In this document: piece after piece, positions 8,908 through 17,131 of the stretch
How positions within the stretch are numbered: position 1 is the first letter of the stretch
How the letters are laid out: every line of letters starts with the position of its first letter
Source of the DNA: Phocaeicola faecicola
Lineage (GTDB): Bacteria; Bacteroidota; Bacteroidia; Bacteroidales; Bacteroidaceae
DNA: 45,167 bases
Reading direction: 5' to 3'
Assembly (NCBI RefSeq): GCF_013618865.1
Contig: NZ_JABSOE010000034.1
Span: forward strand, 1 to 45,167
Translations under genes and position numbers: made by a program
Notes under the pieces: generated by a model
Databases searched by the model: none
Seen by the model: the letters and a program-made list of their open reading frames with translations, nothing else
Told to the model about the DNA's origin: nothing

Positions 8908-9729
8908 ATGAAAAGACCGCTTTGTGTATGGCTCGGTTTCTGCCTGGCCGGAATAGCAAGTGCCCAATCTTACAATGAACTGGTGGAACGGGCGATGGAT
9001 TATACGCTGAAGGACAGTCTGCAACAGGCGGAAGTCCTTTTTCAGCAGGCTTTGAAAATGGATCCTTCGAACGCCCGCAATGCGTTGCTGTTCTCCAACC
9101 TGGGAACCGTGCAGAAGCGTATGGGAAAGAACAAGGAGGCCATCGAGTCGTATACGCTGGCATTGAACATTACTCCTTATTCTACGGCGATGCTGCTGAA
9201 CCGGGCGGCGCTTTATCTGGAAATGGGCTTGCTGGACAAGGCTTATGTGGATTATTGTAATGTCATCGACCTGATACCGGAGAATCTGGAGGCGCGCTTG
9301 TTCCGTGCTTATATTTACATGGACCGCCGGCAGTATAAAGAGGCCAGAATTGATTATAATACGATTTTGGCAACGGACTTCAAGCACCGGGAGGCTCGGC
9401 TCGGACTGGCTGTGCTGAACCAGAAGGAGGGAAAGTATACGGCGGCACTTGACTTGCTGAACTTGCTGGTGACGGATTTCCCGGAGGATACTTCCTGCCT
9501 GAAAATGCGGGCAAACATCGAACTGGAACAGGGACAGGGGGAGATGGCTTTGCTCGACCTGCAGAAGGTGATGCAGCTGGACCCGAAGGATACGGATGCC
9601 TGTCTGGTCATAGGGGATGTGCTGCTGCAGCTGAAGCGGAAGAGTGAGGCGCGCAAGGCGTATGAGCAGGCTGTGGAACTGGGGGTTCCGCGTGCGGAGG
9701 TGATGGAGAAACTGAAGCAGTGCCGTTGA
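8908..9729 (+). CDS. Secreted tetratricopeptide repeat protein
   Basis: The 273-residue product begins with a signal peptide (MKRPLCVWLGFCLAGIASA, probable cut before QSYNEL) and then consists almost entirely of TPR units, about six or seven, e.g. AEVLFQQALKMDP, AIESYTLALNITP, AYVDYCNVIDLIP, EARIDYNTILATD and ARKAYEQAVELG. TPR arrays are protein-binding scaffolds; nothing in the sequence names a partner or an enzymatic role. The start at 8908 is chosen because it gives a clean signal peptide and lies downstream of the -7 box at 8860. The longer frame from 8824 would bury the signal. The gene stands alone, divergent from msrA and converging on recQ. Confidence 0.8.
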   Translation: MKRPLCVWLGFCLAGIASAQSYNELVERAMDYTLKDSLQQAEVLFQQALKMDPSNARNALLFSNLGTVQKRMGKNKEAIESYTLALNITPYSTAMLLNRAALYLEMGLLDKAYVDYCNVIDLIPENLEARLFRAYIYMDRRQYKEARIDYNTILATDFKHREARLGLAVLNQKEGKYTAALDLLNLLVTDFPEDTSCLKMRANIELEQGQGEMALLDLQKVMQLDPKDTDACLVIGDVLLQLKRKSEARKAYEQAVELGVPRAEVMEKLKQCR

Positions 9730-9739
9730 GAAGAACGGC
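9722..9739. terminator. Short hairpin between converging TPR and recQ genes
   Basis: GCCGTT (9722-9727) pairs with AACGGC (9734-9739) across a 6-nt loop that includes the TPR stop codon. It abuts the recQ stop at 9740-9742. No T run follows on either strand, so termination activity is doubtful. Confidence 0.3.
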
Positions 9740-11584
9740 TCATTGCTTCAGAAACAGACGGATGACTTGTATGAAGTCTTTTCCGTATTTTTCTTTTTTG
9801 TATTCTCCGATACCGCTGATTTCTCCGAAGGCTTCCAGGGTCGCCGGCTTGATGGAGGCCAGCAGATGAAGTACCTTGTCGGAGAGTACGATGTAGGCTG
9901 GGATGGCTTGCTGGTCGGCGAGCTTTTTCCGCAGCAGTCGCAGTTCTTCGAACAGGTAAGGGTCTTCGTTCTCAAATTCCATGGGGGTGAGTACCGGCAT
10001 TTCGGTCTTATTTCCACTGGAAATGCCTCTCCGGCCTGTCTGTCTGTGGGCTACGCTGAAGTCTTCCTGTTCTTTCCGCTTGATGACTACCATCCAGGCC
10101 GGCTCTTTTCCATAGAGTACGTTTTTTCCGGCTTCCGTAATTTTCAGATGGTTGTTTTCGTTATAGGCTATTTCAAAATATCCCAGATTCAGCATCTGCA
10201 ACAGGTAGTCGTTCCAGTCCTTGGCGGGAATGTCCCGTCCCACTCCGTAGGTTTTCAGTTTATCGTATCCTCTTTCGAGGATCTCCTGGGTAGCACTCCC
10301 CCTGAGAATGTCGATGAGCAGACTGGTTCCGATACGCTGGTCGGTCCGTACGATGGCGCTCAGGGCCTTCTGTACGATGATGGTTCCGTCGAAGCGCTCG
10401 GGAGGATTTCGGCATACGTCACAGTTGCCGCAGTCGTGATCCATGGTTTCTCCGAAATAATTCAGCAGGATTCTTCTGCGGCAAATGTCTGCTTCGGCAT
10501 ATTGCTGCATCCGTTTCAGTTTCTCAAGGTTGATTTCCTGCTGGTTGCTTTCGGAGGCAAACTTGGACAGAAGCACGATATCTCCCAGTGAATAAAACAG
10601 CAAGGTTTCTCCTTTCAGTCCGTCTCTTCCTGCACGGCCGATTTCCTGATAGAAACTTTCGATGCTTTTCGGAAGGTTGTAATGAATGATCCACCGCACG
10701 TTCGATTTGTCGATGCCCATTCCGAAGGCTACGGTGGCACAGATTACCTGTACCCGGTCGTTGATGAAGTCGTCTTGCGCCAGCTCGCGTGCAGCCGTAC
10801 TGAGTCCGGCATGGTATACGGCGGTTTCTATTCCCTGGTTCTCCAGTATCTCTGCCACTTTCTCCGTATTGTTCCGGCTCATGCAGTAAATGATTCCGCT
10901 TTCGTTTTTATGACGCCGGATGAATTCGATGATGGTACGTATCTTTTCTTTTTGCTGATAGCCTCGCTTGACGGTGAGGCTCAGGTTCGGGCGGTCGAAA
11001 GGTGACACGAAAATTTGAGGTTGTCTCATCGCCAGCTGGGTGATGATGTCCTGCCGGGTAATCTTGTCGGCCGTAGCGGTCAGGGCCACTATCGGTACCT
11101 GCGGAAATTGGGACCTCAAAACCTTCAGCTGGGTATATTCCGGGCGGAAATCGTGCCCCCACTGAGAGATGCAGTGGGCTTCGTCGATGGCGAAGAGCGA
11201 TAGCTGGATGTCTTTCAGCAGGAAGTTGACTTCGGCCAGCAGTCTTTCCGGAGAAATATACAATAATTTTACTCTTCCCTGACGGCATTCGAAACGGATG
11301 TTGGCATTCGTCGTCTCATCATTGGTACTGTTCAGGGCACGGGCAATGATGCCGTTGGCCTGTAAGGCTTCCACCTGGTCTTTCATCAGTGAGATGAGGG
11401 GAGATACCACGATGGCTGTTCCCGGCATCAGCAGGGCCGGCAACTGGTAGCAGATGGATTTCCCGCCACCGGTGGGCATTAGTACTAAAGTGTCTTTGTG
11501 TGCCAGAATCTGAGAAATGATTTCTTCCTGTAAAGGGCGAAAGTGAGTATATCCGAAATAAGATTTGAGCGTTTTGAGTATCAT
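9740..11584 (-). CDS. recQ: ATP-dependent DNA helicase RecQ
   Basis: A 3'-5' helicase that unwinds recombination and stalled-fork structures. From the ATG at 11584 the product is 614 residues. Motifs in order are FRPLQEEII (motif 0), Walker A PTGGGKS at 37-43, IDEAHCISQWGHDFRPEY (motif II and the aromatic-rich loop), ALTATAD, AYHAGL-type and EIGRAGRDG (motif VI). Next comes the zinc domain, with a Cys near the start of CRRRILLNYFGE and the CGNCDVC cluster. A winged-helix region follows, then a C-terminal HRDC domain (about 535-605). All key residues are present. An upstream in-frame start at 11626 is rejected because the promoter box at 11604-11611 lies between the two. Confidence 0.95.
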   Translation of the reverse strand: MILKTLKSYFGYTHFRPLQEEIISQILAHKDTLVLMPTGGGKSICYQLPALLMPGTAIVVSPLISLMKDQVEALQANGIIARALNSTNDETTNANIRFECRQGRVKLLYISPERLLAEVNFLLKDIQLSLFAIDEAHCISQWGHDFRPEYTQLKVLRSQFPQVPIVALTATADKITRQDIITQLAMRQPQIFVSPFDRPNLSLTVKRGYQQKEKIRTIIEFIRRHKNESGIIYCMSRNNTEKVAEILENQGIETAVYHAGLSTAARELAQDDFINDRVQVICATVAFGMGIDKSNVRWIIHYNLPKSIESFYQEIGRAGRDGLKGETLLFYSLGDIVLLSKFASESNQQEINLEKLKRMQQYAEADICRRRILLNYFGETMDHDCGNCDVCRNPPERFDGTIIVQKALSAIVRTDQRIGTSLLIDILRGSATQEILERGYDKLKTYGVGRDIPAKDWNDYLLQMLNLGYFEIAYNENNHLKITEAGKNVLYGKEPAWMVVIKRKEQEDFSVAHRQTGRRGISSGNKTEMPVLTPMEFENEDPYLFEELRLLRKKLADQQAIPAYIVLSDKVLHLLASIKPATLEAFGEISGIGEYKKEKYGKDFIQVIRLFLKQ

Positions 11585-11603
11585 ATGTTTCAATATCGTG
11601 GCG

Positions 11604-11611
11604 CAAAGATA
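11604..11611 (-). promoter_or_regulatory. Promoter -7 box of recQ (TATCTTTG on the - strand)
   Basis: CAAAGATA on the + strand is TATCTTTG on the - strand, a perfect box. Transcription would begin near 11597, only about 13 nt before the ATG at 11584, which fixes that start. Confidence 0.75.
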
Positions 11612-11791
11612 GCTGAAACTTTCCATTAAGTTTAAAAAGTAGATGTATTTTCATGCATAAATATAAAAATGGAAGGAAGTCCTGCCTTTTTTTGTTTTTT
11701 TATGTAAAAAGAAACCGGATTTTATTGTAAAATAGAAAAAGTCTTATGAAATTTGTATTTAAATATAAAGACGGATTTTTTAGAAAGACAA

Positions 11792-12271
11792 ATGAACAGA
11801 CAGATGAGGGATGAAAATGAAGTAACTGTAGGCTTGGACAAGTCGGCAGTAAAGAGGCCTTATAATTTGCGTGATACGAGTATGAAGAGCGCGGCCTATC
11901 GAGAGATGATTCGTGCTGAGTTGGCAGATGAATTATATGATAAAATCATGAATATCATCGTGCTGCAGAAAAAATATAAGGATCCCAATTATTCGGCGAA
12001 GGATTTGGCTAAGGAGTTGCAGACGAATACTCGCTATTTGTCGGCGGTGATAAACTCTCGCTTTGGAATGAACTATTCTTGCTTGGTGAATGAATACCGG
12101 ATAAAGGATGCGTTGCATCTGCTGGTTGACAAACGCTATGTGGAAAAGAACATAGAGGAAATCAGTGCAATGGTCGGTTTTGCTAATCGGCAGTCGTTTT
12201 ATGCGGCTTTTTATAAAAACATGGGGGAGACTCCAAACGGTTACCGTAAGCGCAAACTGGAAAGTAAATAA
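11792..12271 (+). CDS. Short AraC-type helix-turn-helix regulator
   Basis: From the ATG at 11792 the protein is 159 residues. The C-terminal ~100 residues form an AraC/XylS DNA-binding domain with two helix-turn-helix units. SAKDLAKELQTNTRYLSAVIN is the first, followed by the linker helix INEYR-type NEYRIKDALHLL. IEEISAMVGFANRQSFYAAFYKNMGETPNGYRKR is the second. The ~45 residues before it are too short for a ligand-binding domain, so it probably senses nothing directly or works as the output half of a larger system (inference). The upstream frame begins with TTG at 11753; the ATG at 11792 behind AGAAAGACAA is preferred. It is divergent from recQ and ends before a strong terminator. Confidence 0.75.
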   Translation: MNRQMRDENEVTVGLDKSAVKRPYNLRDTSMKSAAYREMIRAELADELYDKIMNIIVLQKKYKDPNYSAKDLAKELQTNTRYLSAVINSRFGMNYSCLVNEYRIKDALHLLVDKRYVEKNIEEISAMVGFANRQSFYAAFYKNMGETPNGYRKRKLESK

Positions 12272-12296
12272 TACGCAATAATTGAGCATTTTTTTT

Positions 12297-12351
12297 ATCA
12301 CTCAGAGCGAGAAGGCCATCCGGCTTGTTCTTCTCTGGGTGATTTTTTTTC
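12297..12351 (+). terminator. Terminator after the AraC-type regulator
   Basis: ATCACTCAGAG (12297-12307) pairs with CTCTGGGTGAT (12333-12343), 11 bp with one G-T, and an inner GAGAAG/CTTGTTC-rich section. TTTTTTTT follows. It isolates the regulator from the peptidase gene. Confidence 0.85.
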
Positions 12352-12402
12352 TGAAAATTCCATCGAAAACAGTGTAGTGTAGAACTTAAAATTGAGACCG
12401 AA

Positions 12403-14382
12403 ATGATGACTAAAGATACATTCGACTATGTAGTGGAGCAATTTGCCGATTTGCAGATTCTCCGGTACCGCGTTCCGGGCTTTGAGGAGTTGTCCCTGAA
12501 GCAGAAGGAACTGATTTATTACCTCTCTCAGGCTGCCCTGGAGGGAAGGGATATTCTTTTCGACCAGAACGGAAAGTATAATCTGCAGATCAGGCATTTG
12601 CTGGAAGCGGCCTATCTGCATTTTGAGGGCGACCGCACCACTGAGGAGTTCAAGGCTTTGGAGGTGTACCTGAAGCGGGTATGGTTTGCCAGCGGCATCC
12701 ATCATCACTATTCATGCGATAAGTTTGTTCCCGGTTTTTCCGAAAGTTATCTGAAGGGAATACTGGACGGACTGGATGAGGCCTTGTTGCCGTTGCGTGA
12801 GGGAGAAAGCCGGGAGGCTATGTACGCAACCTTATTCCCGGTGATGTTCGATCCGTCGGTAATGCCGAAGCGGGTCAATCAGGCAGACGGAGAGGATTTG
12901 CTGCAGACTTCTGCCGCCAATTATTACGAGGGAGTGACGCAGGAAGAGGCGGAGGCTTTCTATGCCGGCATGAAGGATGCGGAAGATACGGAACCGGTGA
13001 TGTATGGAATGAACAGCCGGCTTGTCAAGAAAGACGGTAAACTCGAGGAAGAGGTCTGGAAGGTAGGCGGTATGTATTCGGAGCCCATCGTGAAAATCAT
13101 CGGATGGCTCGAAAAAGCCATGGAGGTTGCGGAGAACGAGGCGCAGCGTAAGGTGATTGCGCTTTTGATCGGTTTTTACCGCAGCGGTGACCTGAAGGAG
13201 TTTGATGCGTATTCCATCGCCTGGCTGAAAGACGTGGACTCAAGAGTGGACTTTGTGAACGGATTTATCGAAACCTACGGGGATCCGCTGGGAATGAAGG
13301 CCAGCTGGGAGTCTATTGTCAATTTCAAGGACCTGGAGGCTACTCGCCGTACGGAAATAATCAGCAGCGAGGCACAGTGGTTCGAAGATCATTCTCCGGT
13401 AGACGCACGCTTTAAGAAGGAGTGTGTGAAAGGGGTTTCGGCGAAAGTGATTACAGCGGCCATACTGGCGGGAGATCTTTATCCGGCAAGTGCCATCGGT
13501 ATCAACCTGCCCAACTCCAACTGGATCCGGAGTGTACACGGATCGAAGTCGGTGACCATCGGCAACCTGACCGAAGCGTACAGTCAGGCGGCACGCGGAA
13601 ACGGCTTCCGTCAGGAGTTTGTGTACAGCGATGTGGAGCATGAACTGATGGACCGTTATTCGGATATTACGGATGACTTGCATACCGATTTGCACGAGTG
13701 TCTGGGACACGGATCGGGCAAACTGTTGCCGGGAGTGGATCCGGATGCGCTGAAGGCTTACGGGGCTACGGTGGAAGAGGCTCGGGCCGACTTGTTCGGA
13801 CTGTATTATCTGCCGGATGCAAAGATGGTTGCACTGGGACTGGTACCGGATGCTGAGGCATATAAGGCCGAGTATTACGGCTATATGATGAACGGACTGA
13901 TGACTCAGCTGGTGCGCATCGAACCGGGATGTAATGTGGAGGAGGCGCACATGCGCAACCGGCAGCTGATTGCCCGATGGGCGTTGGAGCACAGTAAGGC
14001 AGACAAGGCTGTAGAAATCGTGAAAGTGGATGGAAAAAGTTTTGTCCGGATCAATGATTATGTCCGGCTGCGTGCGCTTTTCGGTGAACTTCTGGCAGAG
14101 ATTCAGCGCATCAAGAGCGAGGGTGATTTTGAGGCTGCACGTCAGTTGGTTGAGCAGTATGGCGTACAGGTGGATCCGTTGCTGCATGCCGAGGTGCTTG
14201 ACCGTTACCGGAAACTGAACCTGGCTCCTTATAAGGGATTTATCAATCCGGTATATACGGCAGTGACCGATGAGGCTGGAAAGATTACGGATGTGACCGT
14301 ATCGTATACCGAAGGGTATGCAGAGCAGATGCTTCGTTACGGACGCGATTATGACAACTTGCCGGTAGGGGTGAGCTGTTGA
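12403..14382 (+). CDS. Dipeptidyl-peptidase III (M49 zinc metallopeptidase)
   Basis: It removes dipeptides from the N-terminus of oligopeptides. The 659-residue protein has the hallmark M49 zinc motif HECLGH (His431, Glu432, His436) and the second motif EEARAD with the third ligand at Glu459, spaced as in the family. No signal peptide is visible, so it is probably cytoplasmic. The body also shows the conserved GINLPNSNWIR and GSKSVTIGNL stretches before the zinc site. The gene likely heads a unit with the AlkD-like gene 52 nt downstream. No perfect -7 box is visible upstream. The ATG at 12403 is followed by a second ATG, and either could be used. Confidence 0.93.
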   Translation: MMTKDTFDYVVEQFADLQILRYRVPGFEELSLKQKELIYYLSQAALEGRDILFDQNGKYNLQIRHLLEAAYLHFEGDRTTEEFKALEVYLKRVWFASGIHHHYSCDKFVPGFSESYLKGILDGLDEALLPLREGESREAMYATLFPVMFDPSVMPKRVNQADGEDLLQTSAANYYEGVTQEEAEAFYAGMKDAEDTEPVMYGMNSRLVKKDGKLEEEVWKVGGMYSEPIVKIIGWLEKAMEVAENEAQRKVIALLIGFYRSGDLKEFDAYSIAWLKDVDSRVDFVNGFIETYGDPLGMKASWESIVNFKDLEATRRTEIISSEAQWFEDHSPVDARFKKECVKGVSAKVITAAILAGDLYPASAIGINLPNSNWIRSVHGSKSVTIGNLTEAYSQAARGNGFRQEFVYSDVEHELMDRYSDITDDLHTDLHECLGHGSGKLLPGVDPDALKAYGATVEEARADLFGLYYLPDAKMVALGLVPDAEAYKAEYYGYMMNGLMTQLVRIEPGCNVEEAHMRNRQLIARWALEHSKADKAVEIVKVDGKSFVRINDYVRLRALFGELLAEIQRIKSEGDFEAARQLVEQYGVQVDPLLHAEVLDRYRKLNLAPYKGFINPVYTAVTDEAGKITDVTVSYTEGYAEQMLRYGRDYDNLPVGVSC

Positions 14383-14434
14383 ACCGGCAGCCGGATAGTG
14401 GAAAACAGATGTTGAAAAGATTGAAAAGAAAAGA

Positions 14435-15109
14435 ATGGAAAATATACAGATACATGATACCATCCGCGACATCAAGTCGCAGTTCCGTCTGTTCATGAAC
14501 GGAGTGATCTCTCAGAGCATGCGGGAGAAGGGGATGGGATATAAATTGAATTTTGGAATTGAATATCCGCGCATCAAGGAGATTGCGCAGCGTTATCCGA
14601 AAGACCATCAGTTGGCCCAGGCTCTCTGGAAGGAAAACATCCGTGAGTGCAAGATCATGGCAACCCTGTTGCAGCCGGCCGATACATTTTATCCGGAAAT
14701 TGCGGAAATATGGGTTGAGGATATGCAGTATCTCGAACTGGCCGAATATGCCGTGATGAACCTTTTCCAGTACCTGCCTTATGCTTCCGAATCGGCTTTC
14801 TGCTGGATGGCCGACGGACGTGAGTATTTTCAGTTGTGCGGCTTTTTGCTGATGGCGCGCCTGCTGATGAAGAAAATGAAACTGAGCGAGCGGGCAGAGG
14901 CGGAATTCCTCGACCAGGCTTTTACGGCCCTGGAAGACGAGTCTTTCCGGGTACGGAAGAGTGCGGTGCTGGCCTTGTGTAAATTCGGACTGCAGTCGCG
15001 TGACAACCGCAAGACCTTGGGCAAGATGCTGGGTGCGGCAGCCAAAAATGCAGGTCCGGAACTGGCCGGATGTCTGGATGAAATAAAGGCGGAAATCGAA
15101 ATGGCGTAA
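14435..15109 (+). CDS. AlkD-like HEAT-repeat protein (DNA alkylation repair family)
   Basis: The 224-residue protein is mostly alpha-helical with HEAT-like pairs (e.g. LAEYAVMNLFQYLPYASES and DESFRVRKSAVLALCKFGLQ). The N-terminus (LFMNGVISQSMREKGMGYKLNFGIEYPRIKEIAQ) resembles the start of Bacteroidetes proteins annotated as DNA alkylation repair enzymes. AlkD-type glycosylases excise positively charged alkyl bases, but I cannot point to a catalytic Asp/Trp set here. The activity is therefore family-level inference, and a scaffold role is possible. It follows the DPP III gene by 52 nt and ends about 80 nt before the promoter of the Fur-family gene. Confidence 0.6.
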   Translation: MENIQIHDTIRDIKSQFRLFMNGVISQSMREKGMGYKLNFGIEYPRIKEIAQRYPKDHQLAQALWKENIRECKIMATLLQPADTFYPEIAEIWVEDMQYLELAEYAVMNLFQYLPYASESAFCWMADGREYFQLCGFLLMARLLMKKMKLSERAEAEFLDQAFTALEDESFRVRKSAVLALCKFGLQSRDNRKTLGKMLGAAAKNAGPELAGCLDEIKAEIEMA

Positions 15110-15190
15110 AAGAAGTATTTCCCTGAAACCTGAATGAGGCCTTTTGATAGAATTTAATGGCGAGAACTTTTCTGTTTACATAAAAAAGAG

Positions 15191-15198
15191 TAACTTTG
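15191..15198 (+). promoter_or_regulatory. Promoter -7 box of the fur-like/purA unit (TAACTTTG)
   Basis: A perfect TAnnTTTG box. Its last bases are the TTG at 15196 that could be read as a start codon. Because this would be promoter and not message, the ATG at 15220 is the likely start. Confidence 0.7.
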
Positions 15199-15219
15199 AA
15201 CCCTGAATGTAATGAACCG

Positions 15220-15681
15220 ATGGAAGAACAGATAAAAGATAAAGTAAAGCAGATTCTGACAGATTATCTGCAGAAGAACGGGCATCGTAAGACGCCTGAA
15301 CGCTATGCTATACTTGAAACTATTTATTCCATCAAGGGGCATTTCGACATTGACACGCTGTATTCCTATATGGCGGAAAAGGAAAAGTTCCGGGTCAGCC
15401 GGGCTACGCTGTATAACACCATTATCTTGCTGATTGATGCGGGGCTGGTCATCAAGCATCAGTTTGGCAATACTTCTCAGTATGAACGTTCATACAATAA
15501 TGAAACACACCATCATATGATTTGCACTTCTTGCGGAAAGGTTTCTGAATTCGAGGACGAGACCCTGAAGCAGGCAGTGGCCCAGACAAAGCAGAGGGGA
15601 TTCCATGCTTCTCATTATTCGCTGTATATTTACGGTCTGTGCAGCAAGTGTATGGTGGCAAAACGAAAGAAAAACAAATAG
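15220..15681 (+). CDS. Fur-family metal or peroxide responsive repressor
   Basis: From ATG 15220 the product is 153 residues. The N-terminal winged helix includes HRKTPERYAILETIYSIKGHFDIDTLYSYM and the recognition helix segment VSRATLYNTIILLIDAGLV. The C-terminal half has the metal-site stretch ETHHHMICTSCGK and a second CSKC motif near the end, giving the two Cys pairs of a structural zinc site. Which family member it is (Fur, PerR or Zur) cannot be read safely from these residues. Its promoter is at 15191, and purA follows after 24 nt, so both are probably on one message, an unusual link between a Fur-type regulator and purine synthesis. Confidence 0.88.
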   Translation: MEEQIKDKVKQILTDYLQKNGHRKTPERYAILETIYSIKGHFDIDTLYSYMAEKEKFRVSRATLYNTIILLIDAGLVIKHQFGNTSQYERSYNNETHHHMICTSCGKVSEFEDETLKQAVAQTKQRGFHASHYSLYIYGLCSKCMVAKRKKNK

Positions 15682-15705
15682 ATTTTATATAAAAACTGAA
15701 GAATC

Positions 15706-16977
15706 ATGAAAGTAGATGTTTTGTTAGGTTTGCAATGGGGCGACGAAGGTAAAGGTAAAGTAGTGGATGTATTGACTCCGCGCTACGATGTAGTTGCCCG
15801 TTTCCAAGGAGGACCTAATGCGGGCCATACTCTGGAGTTTGAAGGACAGAAATATGTGCTCCGTTCTATTCCGTCGGGAATATTTCAGGGAAATAAGGTG
15901 AATATCATCGGTAATGGAGTTGTATTGGACCCTTCACTGTTCAAGGCAGAGGCCGAAGCACTGGAGGCCAGCGGACATCCGTTGAAGGAACGTTTGCACA
16001 TCTCAAAGAAAGCGCATCTGATTCTGCCGACTCACCGTATCCTGGATGCTGCCTATGAGGCTGCCAAAGGTGCTGCCAAGGTAGGAACTACCGGAAAGGG
16101 TATCGGACCGACTTATACTGATAAAGTGAGCCGTAACGGTCTGCGTGTAGGAGATATCCTGCATAATTTCGAAGCCAAGTATGCGGCTGCCAAGGCACGT
16201 CACGAGCAGATCCTGAAGAGCCTGAATTACGAATATGACATTACCGAACTGGAAAAACAGTGGATGGAAGGTATCGAATACCTCCGTACTTTCCCGCTGG
16301 TAGACAGTGAACATGAAATCAACGGCCTGCTGAAAGAAGGCAAGAGCGTATTGTGCGAAGGTGCACAGGGTACGATGCTGGATGTTGATTTCGGTTCTTA
16401 TCCGTTTGTGACTTCTTCAAATACGATTTGTGCGGGAGCTTGTACCGGTCTGGGACTTGGTCCGAACAAGATCGGTGAGGTATACGGAATCATGAAGGCT
16501 TACTGTACTCGTGTCGGATCGGGTCCGTTCCCGACTGAATTGTTCGATGAAACCGGAAAGACTATCCGTGACCTCGGACATGAATATGGAGCAGTAACTG
16601 GTCGTGAACGCCGTTGCGGATGGATTGACCTGGTGGCTTTGCGCTATTCCATCATGGTTAACGGAGTAACTCAGCTTATCCTGATGAAGAGCGATGTGCT
16701 GGACGGCTTCGATACCATCAAGGCTTGCGTGGCTTACAAGGTGAACGGTGAGGAAATCGACTACTTCCCATACGATATTACAGAAGGTGTAGAACCTGTA
16801 TACGTAGAATTGCCGGGATGGAAGACTGACATGACCAAGATGACAAGCGAAGATGAATTCCCTGAAGAATTCAATGCATACATCTCATTCCTGGAAGAAC
16901 AGTTGGAAACTCCGATCAAGATTGTATCAGTAGGTCCTGACCGCGCTCAGACCATCGAACGTTATACCGAAGAATAA
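15706..16977 (+). CDS. purA: Adenylosuccinate synthetase
   Basis: It joins IMP and aspartate with GTP to adenylosuccinate, the first dedicated AMP step. The 423-residue protein shows the family P-loop-like GDEGKGK at residues 12-18 with the catalytic Asp13, GGPNAGHTL with the catalytic His, TTGKGIGPTYTDK near residue 128, EGAQGTMLDVDFGSYPFVTSSN near 220, and TGRERRCGWIDLV near 300. Length and motifs are complete. It lies 24 nt after the Fur-family gene and ends before a probable terminator. Confidence 0.97.
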   Translation: MKVDVLLGLQWGDEGKGKVVDVLTPRYDVVARFQGGPNAGHTLEFEGQKYVLRSIPSGIFQGNKVNIIGNGVVLDPSLFKAEAEALEASGHPLKERLHISKKAHLILPTHRILDAAYEAAKGAAKVGTTGKGIGPTYTDKVSRNGLRVGDILHNFEAKYAAAKARHEQILKSLNYEYDITELEKQWMEGIEYLRTFPLVDSEHEINGLLKEGKSVLCEGAQGTMLDVDFGSYPFVTSSNTICAGACTGLGLGPNKIGEVYGIMKAYCTRVGSGPFPTELFDETGKTIRDLGHEYGAVTGRERRCGWIDLVALRYSIMVNGVTQLILMKSDVLDGFDTIKACVAYKVNGEEIDYFPYDITEGVEPVYVELPGWKTDMTKMTSEDEFPEEFNAYISFLEEQLETPIKIVSVGPDRAQTIERYTEE

Positions 16978-17020
16978 ACTGAGGGAGCCGCCAAGGCTGC
17001 CAAGGTCTGATAGATAATCA

Positions 17021-17070
17021 AGGAAAGGATCTGGTTGGCATCAGCGTATGTTAACGAGGTCCTTTCTTGT
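17021..17070 (+). terminator. Probable terminator after purA
   Basis: AGGAAAGGATCT (17021-17032) pairs with AGGTCCTTTCTT (17057-17068) over 12 bp with two G-T pairs, ending in a U-rich 3' arm. The 24-nt loop is long, so strength is uncertain. Confidence 0.55.
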
Positions 17071-17131
17071 ATAAATTATGAACCAGTTATTGAATTAGTA
17101 TCCCTTATCTGATTAATTTAGTATCACTCCC

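Noticed and set aside
9722..9739. Strong bidirectional terminator between the TPR and recQ genes
   Set aside because: The 6-bp stem has no T run on either side. It is listed only as a weak hairpin.
13240..14496. A 418-residue frame antisense to the DPP III gene
   Set aside because: It runs opposite the zinc site region of a clear M49 peptidase. The product shows no domain or signal.
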